Assembly (NCBI GenBank): GCA_958450365.1
Contig: CAUEEP010000891.1
Coordinates: 558,001 to 622,000 of the forward strand
Length of the DNA: 64,000 bases
Direction: 5' to 3'
Source: Mesorhabditis belari
Lineage: Eukaryota; Nematoda; Chromadorea; Rhabditida; Rhabditidae
This document shows positions 10,191-21,700 of the stretch, in pieces (the stretch's first letter is position 1; the number at the start of each line of letters is the position of its first letter). The position numbers and the translations under genes were made by a program. The notes under the pieces were generated by a model. That model made no database searches and was not told the origin of the DNA. It saw nothing but the letters and a program-made list of their open reading frames with translations.

Positions 10191-11370
10191 ACCGTGTTTA
10201 TTCTAATAGAAGCGCATGCGCTTCTATTTTTGAATCATTCCACAAAATTGCTTCTATTGAAGGCTGCGCTTTAATCGTTAAAAAAAAGATGTGGGTCTAC
10301 GGGATGTGGGTCTACGCGTTTTCTTTGCGATTTCGATTGAGAAACATCACATAATTGACCAAGACATCGGCATATTCGCAAGGTGGTTTTTAGATCGAAG
10401 TTTTAGATCTCATTGTGAATCCGTGCCACTTCAAAAACTTTTGGAGCCATACATTTGAAGACTCAAACTCGATGCAATCTTGCTCACACAAATTCTTCGC
10501 TTTCTCTTGAATCAACCTTCTCGAACTTTTGTTTTTCATTCCCCGTTCCTCCCTAACCCAATCAGCCAATTCTTGATCCAGTGGCTTATTCGTGAGCTTT
10601 CTCCCACCGCCTTGACTCTCTTGAACAATTTCCCCAAATTTCGCAACTTTCCCTTCTGTGACACCCATCTCTGGATCATAGCCCGGTCCACTTGAAAATT
10701 CCTCGCTTTTTCCCCTTCTCGAATATCTCCAGAGTATCCAAATCGCTCTTATTTCTATCCGGAGCTTCATTTTCATTTTCCTCGTGTTCCAGTTTATCCT
10801 TGTGATCGACCAGTTCGCAAAGACTTCGATACTCCTCAAGTGAATCCGTTCGAATCAACAACCGGTCAGGCATCGTCCCTAAAAAAAGGTTATTCATTTT
10901 ATAAAACGCAAAAAACACAAGAAAAGCCACTGATTAAGCAATACGAAACTTTAGCAGTGATCTTTAAGCAGTTAATGCAAGAATTTACGAAAAAAATCTT
11001 TGCTAAAGGATTGAATACTCAAAATTAAAACGTCAAAATGTTTAAAGTTGTAAGAATTTTATGGCATAAATTATCTTAAGCTCGACGAAATTTAATTGCC
11101 TAGGCACATAAATTCTAAGTTATAGATTTGATCCAAATAAGCTGACTACTTAATTGCAAGAAAAACTTATCAAAATTACCACTGCTTATGCAAAATAAAT
11201 GATAAAGAATGCAATTTTTCTCAAGGAAATGCCTGATATAAGCTTAAAAGCTCAAAACTTAGGGTATTCAATCTACTAAGCTGAATATCCATAATTGTTA
11301 TTTCTATTAGAGACAGCGCTTCTATTTTTCAAACATTTCACAAAATTGCTTCTATTAGAATAAATACGGT
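10191..11370 (-). mobile_element. Pogo/Tc5-like DNA transposon, non-autonomous
   Basis: Terminal repeats CCGTGTTTATTCTAATAGAAGC (left, imperfect) and TTCTATTAGAATAAATACGG (right) are flanked by TA. A subterminal CTTCTATT motif recurs inside both ends. The minus strand holds the transposase DNA-binding region only (10390-10839). About 1.18 kb in all, far shorter than an autonomous pogo element, so the catalytic core has been lost. Confidence 0.75.
10390..10839 (-). pseudogene. Pogo-family CENP-B/Tc5 HTH fragment
   Basis: The C-terminal half reads a CENP-B type helix-turn-helix domain: GGGRKLTNKPLDQELADWV, SSRRLIQEKAKNLCEQD and SSNVWLQKFLKWHGFTMR. This matches the HTH_Tnp_Tc5 pattern, with conserved W, RRL and WLQ-FL-HG residues. 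In pogo transposases this domain contacts the terminal repeats. The DDE domain that should follow is absent; the reading frame stops right after RSKTSI. The N-terminal portion of the frame is not recognisable. Confidence 0.7.
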
Positions 11371-11632
11371 AAGTATTAAGTATTAAAGTTTAAAATGTTC
11401 TTTGTAATCTTAGAAAAAACTCAGACCAAATGCTGCTTGAGAAAGCTTCAAAACACGATTTGATCAACTTTCTGAGAATTATCTGAAAAGAACTTTTGTA
11501 ACAGAACGCCTAATTACAACTAAACTGCAAGTCAAATTAAACCATAAAACTTTTAGCAAATCTAATTTTGAAATGATTTATTCTTTCATCTTTGAAGACA
11601 TGAAAACTTACTTGAAAAGCACTCGAATCTGA
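11371..11632. other. No gene recognised
   Basis: AT-rich spacer between the pogo-like element and the foldback hairpin; no supportable frame or terminal repeats. Confidence 0.4.
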
Positions 11633-12025
11633 CAAGGGAAGGTCAACTGGCTGAGCCCGCCAAATGACATGCAACCTGTACCATTCGACGCAGAATTCTA
11701 CAGGACAATTTTACACTGATTCCGAATCTGCTTACCGTTTTTTGCTGAACGTTATTCTGGCAGGAGTTATAAGCGGCTAAAGTTTTTTTAGGACTCTGAA
11801 AATATAGTTTTTTGGGTCTACAAAAACCGATACAGGGACTCAAACCAGAGTCCAGTGTATTTTCAAAGTCCTAACAAAACTTTAGCCGCTTATAACTCCT
11901 GCCAGAATAACGTTCAGCAACGTAAGCAGATTCGGAATCAGTGTAAAATTGTCTTGTAAAATTCTGCGTCGAATGGTACAGGTTGCATGTCATTTGGCCG
12001 GCTCAGCCAGTTGATCTTCCCTTGT
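11633..12025. repeat. Long near-perfect foldback hairpin
   Basis: Arms of about 160-170 nt (about 11633-11797 and 11858-12025) are near-perfect reverse complements separated by about 60 nt. The outer ends read ACAAGGGAAGGTCAACTGGC and its complement; the inner parts read AAGCGGCTAAAGTTTT. It carries no reading frame. It could be a foldback MITE or a locus whose transcript folds into long double-stranded RNA. Confidence 0.85.
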
Positions 12026-12373
12026 GAATGATATCCGAATCTTTCACAACAAAACACCAGCCCGCATCGTTGTATTTCGAGCGATCATCGACAACTGAAC
12101 AACTTAAGTTCTTTTGAAATGAATTTTTTTCATTTTTGTGAACGCCTTAATGATACCTTGTTCACAAACATTAACAGAATCCCCAACCTTTAACAAGAGC
12201 CATACAGAAAGTCCCATGATTGAGGAGGCGATTCTTTTGGAAACATTCCGGTTCTCCACAAGTGCTCCTAAAATCGTACTGTTGAGCTACGTTCTGAAAA
12301 GCTGCTAATCCCTATCTATGTTCAATTTTATAAAAGTTGCATAACATTTTAGCCTCTACAGCATTGCCAAAAG
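12026..12373. other. No gene recognised
   Basis: Mixed sequence with no supportable frame. Short stretches (TTTTGGAAACATTCCGGTTC) might be transposon debris, but no family could be named. Confidence 0.3.
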
Positions 12374-12894
12374 TATTGGATTGGGGACTATGACTCAGCG
12401 GCTAGTTTCCCAACACTCTCTTAAATTGTAAAAAACAATCGGCTGCCTGCCATTGCCATGCCACAATCAAAAATCAAGCTTATATCCAAATTTTCAGAAT
12501 GATTCCAAAACTGGTTTTCAAGAAATGCAAAATTTACGAATTTACACAAAACTTGCATTTTAAGCGAAACTACTAAGTGTATCTTTTTGGAAATTTGGCT
12601 ATAAGCCTAATTTTTGATTCTCTACAACTTTTTTATTGACACCAAAATGGGTTTCTTTTGAAGAAAGTGCTCAAACTGGATCCAAACTGGACATCTCCAG
12701 TCCTCGATTTTTGAGTCTCACGCTTGTCTCACACACAAACCAAAATCCTACTACGAAAGAGGAATCCGCAAATTGCCTGTAAAATGGGCCCAAATCGTGC
12801 AAAATAATGGAGAATACCTTGAATGATTTGCTTGTGAAATGTTCAATAAATTTGCCTTTCTTTTGTCCGCCGAGTCATAGTCCCCAACCCAATA
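12374..12894 (+). mobile_element. Mariner-derived element, TIR GGACTATGACTC type
   Basis: Bounded by TTGGATTGGGGACTATGACT and the complement of TTGGGTTGGGGACTATGACT, flanked by TA. The interior plus strand reads a mariner C-terminus (SYYERGIRKLPVKWAQIV, then NNGEYLE and stop, about 12746-12824). The middle carries the internal inverted repeat also found in the elements at 14.6, 34.4 and 63.7 kb. It is a deletion derivative without catalytic residues. Confidence 0.75.
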
Positions 12895-13640
12895 TTTAAA
12901 AACCCACGAAACGGTGCATCGTTGGATGACTTTTCTGAGAATACCCCTGAGATTTGTGCGCATCTTTTCCCAAATAGATCCCTGGAAATTGGATTGTAAT
13001 TAGATTTTTGGGAAATTGAAATCTGCGGAAAGCTAGTGTAAGTAACGTCTCAAATCAGACCTTGATTGTTCTTAAAATGATATTTCTTCTGTTTACCGGA
13101 TTTTCAGAGACAAGAAGAAGTTCAACTTAGATGGTTCAGCTGGTGTTGTACATGCTTGGAGGAATCTTCGAAAGGAAACAATGATTTTCGACACAAGAGG
13201 CTATGGTGGAGGCAACGTGATGGTTTGGGCGTCTTTCATTGCACTTTCACTGCAGGTCGATTTGAAGTTTATTTCTAATCGTATGAATAGCCAAAACTAT
13301 TGCAATGCACTCAAGGAATGTCTTTTTGCCGTTTTTACACTTAAATCCAAACATTCAATACGTTTTCCAACAGGACAATGCATCGATCCACGCAGTCGTC
13401 ACACCAGGTCGTCTATGATCTCTAAAGGAACCAACACATTCGACTAGCCAGCTTGATACCGGAACTCAACCCGAGCGAAAACTTATGGGAAATCATAAGT
13501 GCTGTCGGTTGTGCCGTTCATGCCTCAATCCAAGGTATGAACAGCACAACCGACAATATTCTGACGCTTTTGCACTCAGGGCGGCGATTCAGTTTGTATG
13601 GAACAACCTCGACGCGTCTACTCTTCTGATCTTCGCTTCT
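12895..13640 (+). pseudogene. Tc3-like transposase remnant
   Basis: About 12900-12960 reads ETVHRWMTFL, part of an HTH. From about 13108 it reads DKKKFNLDGSAGVV and HAWRNLRKE, then GGGNVMVWASF and MNSQNYCNALKECL. This is the Tc3 pattern, in which EKKFNLDGPDG and GGGSVMVWGAF are typical. FQQDNASIHAV (second aspartate) and NPSENLWEII (third acidic residue) lie in shifted frames near 13370-13490. Several frameshifts and stops make it a pseudogene. Whether the C-terminal tail at about 14150-14223, ending in GQATKY, belongs to this copy across the MITE at 13707-14081 is uncertain. Confidence 0.75.
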
Positions 13641-13706
13641 ATTCTCTAGTCGCAAGTATGAAAAATCGGATTTTTCAAGTGGTAAATAGAAACGGAAGTG
13701 CTATTA

Positions 13707-14081
13707 TTGGGTTGTCCAGTTATGAATGCGCGTTTTTACTATTTTGTAAAATAACTGCTCAGAAAAGAAAAGTAAAGATGCTCTGAAATTGTTATATTTT
13801 AAAAAAGTTGTATTGATATATCTATTGACTAAACATCAAAGGTTAACTCAATTTGAGCGGAGCCAAAACTTGATCCAATCTTGATCCATTTTTTGGCCAC
13901 CTCTTCTTCTGTGCAGTCAATTTGCCCAAAAACTGAACAAATTCAAAAACTTTTTATATCAAAATGTAGAGGAGATCTTCAGCTTTCGAATAATACTCAT
14001 ATATATCTTTTTTCTTGATTTCGGTATCTTGAGAAATTTACAAAATAGTAAAAAACGCGCATTCATAACTGGACAACCCAA
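13707..14081. mobile_element. MITE, TIR TTGGGTTGTCCAGTTATGAA
   Basis: 375 bp with terminal repeats of about 45 nt (TTGGGTTGTCCAGTTATGAA inward to TACTATTTTGTAAA) and flanking TA. No coding capacity. The mariner-like TTGGGTTG terminus and TA target indicate a mariner-mobilised MITE. A 577-bp relative sits at 48542-49118. Confidence 0.85.
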
Positions 14082-14224
14082 TAGTTATACATTTTTTACT
14101 TTTGCGTTATTTATTTCATTGTTAAATAAATTCTTTCACTTCATATGCAATTATAGACTTGAAACAATCGCAGATCGAGTCTTCGAGGTGATCAGCGGTC
14201 AAGGACAAGCCACAAAGTATTAAA

Positions 14225-14331
14225 GAATTGAAAGCTCGAATAAATAGTGTTAAAATTGCATGGGGAAATAAAGACCAACTCGTAGAATTTTGCTCTGTAT
14301 CGCTTTTCAGTTTTGGCGCTAAAAAATCGGG
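14225..14331. other. Outer edge of the left duplication arm
   Basis: GAATTGAAAGCTCGAATAAA and the following ~70 bases recur inverted at about 59415-59515. This is the outermost stretch I could match between the two arms. Confidence 0.6.
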
Positions 14332-14546
14332 TACTTATCGGTTATACATCCGAAACAAAGGTTATACATCTCGGTTAAGCATCCCCATGCGAGTCTTCTC
14401 GGTTATCGATTTTCGCTCGGATGAATGACTGATCGACTGATCACTTCAGGCGAGTACTCTACTTCACTGAACATAACCACCCGTCACAAGTTGTCAGCAC
14501 CTTGCTTAACCGAGTTGAGTCGCTGTGAGTGTATAACCGACAAGTA
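14332..14546. mobile_element. MITE, TIR TACTTRTCGGTTATACA
   Basis: 215 bp with left end TACTTATCGGTTATACATCC and right end complementary to TACTTGTCGGTTATACACTC. A GGTTATACATC motif is repeated internally. No frame. It is present only in the left arm, so it inserted after the inverted duplication. Confidence 0.7.
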
Positions 14547-14559
14547 TCAAGATTTTTGA

Positions 14560-14890
14560 CAATCAACTCTTCAACAACCAAATAAGCAAAAAGTCGAAAT
14601 TTTGGCTCCACTCAATTTTGGCTTGATTCTCTACAACTTTTCTATTGACACCAAAATGGGTTTCTTTTGAAGAAAGTGCTCAAACTGGGACATCTCCAGT
14701 CCTCCATTTTTGAGTCTCACACTTGTCTCACACACAAACCAGAATCCTACTACGAAAGACGAATCCGCAAATTGCTTGCAAAATGGGCAGAAGTCGTCAA
14801 TAACAATGGAAATTATTTGGAATGAATTGATTGTTTTATGTTGAAGAAATTTTAGTTCAAAGCCCCGCAGTTTTCAATTCACCAACCTAA
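14560..14890 (+). mobile_element. Mariner 3' fragment
   Basis: Carries CTCTACAACTTTTCTATTGA and the following mariner C-terminus (SYYERRIRKLLAKWAEVV, then NNGNYLE and stop). It is the same family as 12374-12894, 34359-34877 and 63664-64000. The 5' half is missing. Confidence 0.7.
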
Positions 14891-15180
14891 TAAACTCATA
14901 AAGTTCAACCCCATAATGTGACGCGGTCGTTGACCAAAACCTGATACTTCTCAAGTGAATTTTGTTGCAAATTTTATCTAGTTTCTAAAAATCATAATGG
15001 TTTTCCTGAATTTTTTGAGTCTAGAAAGTTATGAACTCAAAACTCCAAAAAGCCTGTTTTTGATGTAAATTGTGGATTTCTGTTCTCGGAAACGGTAAGA
15101 CATATTAAAAAACCGTTTAAATTCGCTAAGTTATTATAAATGCATATACAGACTGCTCGTGAACCTTAGTTTTTGTGTCG
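14891..15180. other. No gene recognised
   Basis: AT-rich sequence with no supportable frame or repeat, present in the left arm only. Confidence 0.3.
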
Positions 15181-15411
15181 TATTTGAAAGTTGGTTCAAA
15201 CTTCTGCCCACCTAAAAAAGCAGTCAATAGAGAAAAAAAACACAAAGAAAATTTAAATGCTTACTTTCATAAAAACAGTTATGCTATATAAAAACTAGAG
15301 TGAAAATGCTATTTACTACCAGTTTTCTCGAGAAAAACACTGGCGCTATTGGTGTTTTTGCGATGCCGTTAGCAAACGAGAATGGGTGAGGCCAAACTTT
15401 TGACCACTACT
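15180..15411. mobile_element. Tc1-like terminal fragment
   Basis: Ends in the complement of CAGTAGTGGTCAAAAGTTTG followed by TA, a Tc1-type terminus. The counterpart in the right arm is at about 59281-59400. No transposase is attached. Confidence 0.6.
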
Positions 15412-15540
15412 GTATCTATGTTCTACACAAAAAAAAGACACTGACATTGCAGATTTCAAGTTTTTATTTCCAAATTTTAGTCGATAGACAATTTTGTTTT
15501 ATAAACCTGAATATTGCTTCAAACCATTTTCAGTTAGTTT

Positions 15541-15865
15541 ACGAAAATCTTTTCAAAAAAATTTGAGGAAAAAAGCTTTTCATGAGCACCTGGGGCATCT
15601 GGCTTGCTGATAAGGGAAGGCAAGAGAAAAAAGATGAAGAAAGAGCTTTTTTTCAATAGATAAAGCGGGAAAGAAGATGACAATTTGACTGATTTAATCA
15701 CAAAAATCTTTTCAAAAAAATTTGAGAAAAAAAAGCTTTTTATGAGCACCTGGGGTATTTGGCTTGCTGATCAGGGAAGGTAAGAGAAAAAAGATGAAGA
15801 AAGAGCTTCTTTCAATAGATAAAGCGGCAAAGAAGACGAGAATTTTGACTCATTTAATGACGCGC
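15541..15865. repeat. Tandem duplication of a ~162-bp unit
   Basis: Two tandem units (about 15541-15701 and 15702-15865), each with AAAATCTTTTCAAAAAAATT, ATGAGCACCTGGGG and AAAGATGAAGAAAGAGCTT. The right arm has a single unit (about 58990-59155), so the duplication is private to this arm. Confidence 0.8.
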
Positions 15866-16045
15866 TTGGTTACATTTTCCACCGTTTTGTACTGAAATTT
15901 GCAGCATTCTTTTCTAGCGAATGGAAGAAAGGCGATTGGAATTCGTTACCGATGAACTGAATCACGGCAACCTTTCTTCTCGTGCGTGTTGGGGTGATCG
16001 ATGCTCTGCGGAACCACTGCTGGGTGGAAGTCGCAAAGGTAGCTA

Positions 16046-17936
16046 CAGTCATGTACAAAAGCCTTTTCACATTCAATTTTCTATTCGTGATTCTAAGACA
16101 CGTGATTGATCCCAAACCATCCCGATAAATGTGCTTTTCCTCCATTCGAAAGAGTCACAACGCGGCTCATCAAAAGTTGGCTTTTGTGTACTGGCGAATT
16201 ATCTTGATAAAGAAACCATCTTGGATTCATCGAAGCAGTCGCAAATGGAAGTAGATATCTGTCCAATATCTCAATATATTGGCGGGAATCGATTTACACA
16301 TCATTGTTGGTTTTACGAGGACAAGCGGACCCGTTAAAAATTAAAATGCTTTTTAAAATTTTCTTTGATAAAGTTCATGGCTATCTTTAAGATATTCATA
16401 GTTTTAATTACATAAATATATGTACAATTTATTTACACAAACGCTATCGCTATACAACACTTATTCATCGAGAAAAAAATATAATTGTCAAAACAACCCT
16501 GAAAATCGTGGTGCAAAAGTCTTTACACATTTGCAAAAATTTTTATTATTTTCGTTCGCTTCGTATATACTGGTACTATTTTATTTTTTTTTAGATGCCA
16601 GGAGCGTACTTGTCAACTCCGGATAAATAAAGGATCGTCGAGGCAAGAAAAGAAGGAATGCCACGACAAGACGTCGCCTCTTAGGATGTACGGCCAGAAC
16701 AGTTTTCCTTGTTATGGCAAAAGTGATGCGTCTGGAAATGTGTACAGATGTAGGAAAAAGGGACGGTCGAGGATTACAACAAAGAATGAAGACCGATTCC
16801 TTACGGGAGCTTTCCAGAAGGATCCGAATTTGACGTTGAACGATGGAGCCATTCTTTTCAAGCAAACTTCAAACAAGAATATTTCCCGCTGGACCTTGCA
16901 TCGACGCTTGCTTCAAGCAGCATTGTATACTAGAAGACCTGCTTTCAAGCCTATGATGACAGCCAAACAAAGGAGGCAACGCCTTCAATTGGCTCGAACC
17001 TATTCAAATTAGACAATCGATGATTGGGCCCGAGCGATTTTTGTTGACGAAACAAAAGTTGATATTTTTCCTGCAAATCGAAATCATCTGATCCAACATC
17101 TAATTGGAAAGATATCAACTCAGGTACTTGCAACCTACGGTGAAATCAGGCTTCAATTATGCGTTTCGGTAGCGATCATTTTCTTTTTATGCAGCCCAAC
17201 ATGATTTCTTTCGTGCGATGTGTATAAGTTCCACGGGTCCGCTTGTCCTCGTAAAGTCAACAATGGATTCCCGCCAATATATTGAGATATTGGACAGATG
17301 TTTACTTCCATTTGCGACTGCTTCCATGAATCCAGGATGGTTTCTTTTTCAAGATAATTCGCTAGTATACAAAAGCAAAGTTTGGATGGCCCGCGTTATG
17401 ACTCTCTCAAATGAAGGAAAAGCACATTTACCGTGATGGTTTGGGATCAATGACGTGTCTTTGATCAAATCTCCACCATTCTCACCGAATTTAAATGTTA
17501 TCAAGAATTTATCGAGCCTATTTGAAATCGGAATTGCGAGGAAAACGATTCAATTCTAAAGTCGAGCTATGGTTTTACATCAGAAAAATTGGGAGGATGA
17601 TTGGACCTGGAATTCTTGATGAATTAATTGCATCGATGCCTACTCGTATTAAAGAACTACTTTTGGCAAAAGAAGGAGTGACTAAATATTGATTAAAGCT
17701 TAATTTCGTTTTGTCTGAAGAGACTTTTGCACCACGATTTTCAGGGGTGTTTTGACAATTATATTTTTTTCTCGATGAATAAGTGTTGTATAGCGATAAC
17801 GTTTGTGTAAATAAATTGTACATATACTTATGTAACTAAAGCTGTTAATAGCTTAAAGATAGCCATGAACTTTATCCAAGAAAATTGATGAAGCTTTTTA
17901 GAAAATTGAATGTGAAAAGACTTTTGCACATGACTG
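16046..17936 (+). mobile_element. Tc1 element, left-arm copy, with internal inversion
   Basis: Bounded by CAGTCATGTACAAAAGCC and the complement of CAGTCATGCACAAAAGTC with TA on both sides. The first ~290 bases (to about 16330) are an inverted piece of transposase coding sequence, followed by a 5' UTR-like stretch that matches 17703-17935 inverted. The corresponding insertion in the right arm is 56611-58802, so the element was in place before the inverted duplication. Confidence 0.8.
16594..17693 (+). pseudogene. Tc1 transposase, left-arm copy
   Basis: Starts MPGAYLSTPDK then a stop. The paired-type HTH follows in fragments (16686-17012, with TRRPAFKPMMTAKQRRQRLQ). Core motifs are FVDETKV in a shifted frame near 17040, FQDNS near 17345, and a C-terminus ending KEGVTKY at 17693. 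Multiple stops and frameshifts rule out activity. The right-arm homologue keeps a longer core (57038-57514, minus strand). Confidence 0.8.
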
Positions 17937-18130
17937 TAAATTCTGAATTTCAAATTGCAAATTGCTTCGAAAAGAAATTGCAGCCACAAACCAATGCATT
18001 GCCAAAAAGTTTTCTTTTTAAAAAAATAGACTCGAGAAATAGACTAATGTCCAATCGTCATGTTGGGGTAATTGCTATTATTCTGGTGGAAAAGTGCGAG
18101 AAATAGACTAATGTCCAATCCTCTTTTGGA

Positions 18131-18570
18131 TGCAGAATAGAATTGCTTATCGATAGTATCGATACAAACGGCATGCCCATTTTGACCGTTTAGATCTCGA
18201 TTTCTAGAACCTCTAATAATCTGTAAATTGTTTCATTGGAAAGTTAAGAATGTCAGCTTTTGATTGCTATCTCACACATAGCAAATTCTGATAGGTGAGT
18301 GCCTTAAAAAGCTTAACAATACTTATCAATACTCAAATATCGATAAGGATTGCTAATCGATAATCGATACTTTTGATGTCGATAAGTATCATAAGGTTTT
18401 TGAGGTGCTTACTCATTAAAAGTCGCTATGTACAAAATAGCAATCAAAAGCTGACATTCTTAGCCTTCCAATGAAACAATTTCCAGATTGATAGCTGTTC
18501 TAGAAACTGAGATCTGAACGGTCAAACATGAGGATGCCTTTTGTATCGATAATATCGATAAACAAGTGCA
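18131..18570. mobile_element. Palindromic MITE rich in TATCGATA
   Basis: About 440 bp that folds on itself over most of its length. Outer ends are TGCAGAATAGAATTGCTTAT and a matching complement; TGTCAGCTTTTGATTGCTAT occurs inverted inside. ATCGATA is repeated many times near the ends and centre. An inverted copy lies at about 55965-56390 in the right arm, immediately upstream of that TRPA gene too. Confidence 0.8.
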
Positions 18571-18740
18571 GAATGAACTTCCCCTTGGGGAAAAAAACTG
18601 TCCCCTATCGATAAGGTAAACAGGAAAAAAGTTGCATAAGGGAAAACCATCGCTGACTATTTCATGGTTTGTTTATATTTATATTCATCTAAGATCTACC
18701 GTAACGCTTTGGCTATTTCGGGGTAAAAATATGTTATTCG

Positions 18741-21700
18741 ATGCCTGAAGTTATTGTTAAAGGTTCCTCGTTGCCTCTTCTTCCGCTCCCCGTTCGAAGT
18801 CAGTCACCAATGAGTGCAGGTGACTTATGGGATAAATCTAGGGAACTGCGTCAAAGCTTGGCCTTTGAACTGTTTTTCTTAAAGGTGATCAAGCTACCTC
18901 ATTGTCAAATAAAGAGGAACCGCCAGAAGCCCAAATGGAAGAGAACGACGACCAGGTGAGATCAACCAACAAAATAATCAGTGCAAAATTCTTCAGCTAT
19001 CGCCTCTTCACAAAGTCATTCAAAACTATGATTCCGGAAACACTATCAATCAAATGATGAAAATCTTTCAGAATAGAGACGAAGAGCAAACGTGGGACCT
19101 GAACTTTTGAGTCCAAACTACTGAGCTCGTTGCAAATGTCTAAGTTATAGAAATGAGGAAATCGCGAATGCAAGAGCGAAGAAAGGAAGGACACCGCTTC
19201 ATTTTGCAGCCTCACTTCAATCAACAAACGGTAACGAAGATCTAAAGTGTTTAATGGCATTGTTATTTCAGATGACATGACTCCAAGAGAAATCGTCAGA
19301 ATGCTGATAGAGAAGAAGGGGTTTTATTTGAGCTCAAAGATGTCTTTTCAACAAAAAAAGCTTTAGTGAAACAGATGCGGTCGACGATTCTGGCATGACC
19401 CCTTTGCATTGTGCGGCTTACTGGAATAATTTGGGGGCTGCTGAGGCTTTGATTGAACACTTTTTAAAGCAAGGAAATATATACGCGACAAAAATGTTGT
19501 TTCAAGTTAAGAAAATGATATCAAATAGTTGTAAATTCTGTTCAGAAAGTGGATCTTAAGAAGAGAACACCCTTTGTGATGGCTTGTGCGCAGAAGTCAA
19601 AAAAAGTTGTTGGTTTTTTCAAAAAAATTTTATTGCTTGAGAAAAACATTGAGCCATCCGTTTAGTACACGCTTTTTCTAAAACATAAGGCGTTGTTCGC
19701 GGATAGCGGGCAACGGGATCACTATGGCAACACATTTCTACACTATCTTGCCAGATCTGAGCGAAGCATGCTTGCTGCTTTCGAAAGTTTCGGTAATCAA
19801 GTTCTCTTTTTAAACAGCAATGATCACTGCTTTCAGATGAATGGTGGGAAGCAAATGTCCGAAACAATCGGGGTGTCACTCCGCTGAAAATTCTCGTTCA
19901 GAGTGGCTTCTCGGAAATCGTTGAAAAGTATGCTGAAAAGATACAGTCGACACTCGATCGTAAATCACTTTTGAAAATTTCCGACAAAACGCTTTAGAAA
20001 ATACAAGGGCAAAAAGCTCGATAGTAAATCACTTTTGGAGAATCCCTTTAATGGCAAACACGTCTATTTAACGCTTGATCGTAAATCATTGATTTTTAAG
20101 CAAAATTTTGCATTTGCAGCTGCAGAATTTACATTTTATTTACTATCCAAGCAAAATATGCAGCCAAACGATTAGAACCAGAAGCGAAAATTAGCATTCA
20201 ACAGCAAATTCATTCATTCAAATCCAAATTCATTCAAATCGAAAAGTTGAATTCCGGCAAAGCCTAGTGTTTACTAGTAGCCAAAAAATGGTATTTATCA
20301 GCTTATTCACGATGTTTCTTGTCTTTTTAGGACTGATGAGGCAAAACTCTCAATAGTAAATCATTTTTGGAGAATCCCTTCAATGATTTAATATCGAGCC
20401 TCGACTGTAGTTGCCTGTAAAGAAAGTGTTTAGAATATGCGTTGGGCTTTGTGAGAATCGCGAAAACGTGGGTCTCACTTCGCCAGCAGATGATTCAGCG
20501 ATAAAAGAGAAGATTAGAAAGTTTGCAAAACGTCCAATTGATTAGAGGGAATTGTTTAGAGACAATGGACACCTGCTGCACCTTGCTGCCAGTGTCGGAA
20601 ATGTTGCTTCGTTCGTTGCGCTCCGTGATAAGGTAATCCTACGACGAACGTCGAATAACTTTTCCAGAATATCATTGGTTACAATAACTTGTACATATTC
20701 GTAAAAGAGATATTCTGCTACCTCTTTATATCTAATATCAAAGAATACATACTTGGGAAGTTTGAAAATTTGAAAAATATTCGGACTTATCATAGACTTT
20801 CTTCTAAAAACCATCTCATATTTGTTAGAATTTTCTATTCCTATTCAAATCCATTAATTTTTGAATTGTAATTCTTAGGTTATAAACTATCTACTAATAC
20901 CAAAGATTCTACTATAAATAAATCTTCGTTTTTTTTGGCATAAACTTTTCATCTTTCATTAGAATATTATGCAACGAAAACTGAAAAAATCTATGGTGAA
21001 ATAAAAGGGATTTTCGGTACTTTCCCTAAATATTCGCCATTGCATCACTCCTTATATATCCGCGCAAAATTTGCATATTAGAAAAATAACGCGATTTACA
21101 ACACATCCAAGGTAGGATTAAAACCCAAAAAAATCAGCATTAAAAAATGTTAGCACAATTTACAACACAACCGAAGGAGGATACAACAAAGCAATTTTGG
21201 AAAGGGTCCATTCAAATATATCTTCGGTTTGGATTTCGCGGCCAACCTTAAACTCCGCAAGGTATGAAGAGAGGTGGTGTCGGTCGGTTCCAGGATGCTT
21301 CTTCTTGCGCTACTTTGCAGAACCCCAGAGTTTCCCAATCATTTGTGTGTTAATAGTTGGATCCTCAGGGTTGAGAAAGTTGTAGGAGTGGTTGACGGTC
21401 GCATGATAATATTCAGGGCATAACTTTTATACCCGCGCCAGCAATCAATATACACTGCTGGACATAATTTTAAAGGTAGTCGAATTTTTGACGATTTTTT
21501 GGAAAATATTGAATATACAATAAAATTGTCTTTTAAACATCATTACTATCATAAGTTTACATGTATAACTGGAAAATCCAGGCGATGATAATTGGAACTT
21601 TTAAAGAAAAAACAAATTTATTCAAACAGTTCCTTTGGCAAGTGGTCATAATTTATTTTGTACTTTTAATGCAACTTTTTTCATTTTTTAAATGCTTACA

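Noticed and set aside
18997..19278. 93-codon minus-strand open frame, also open in the other arm (55258-55533)
   Set aside because: It is antisense to TRPA exons 3-4; the plus-strand exons, joined at short introns, read ankyrin repeats, and the conservation is explained by them.
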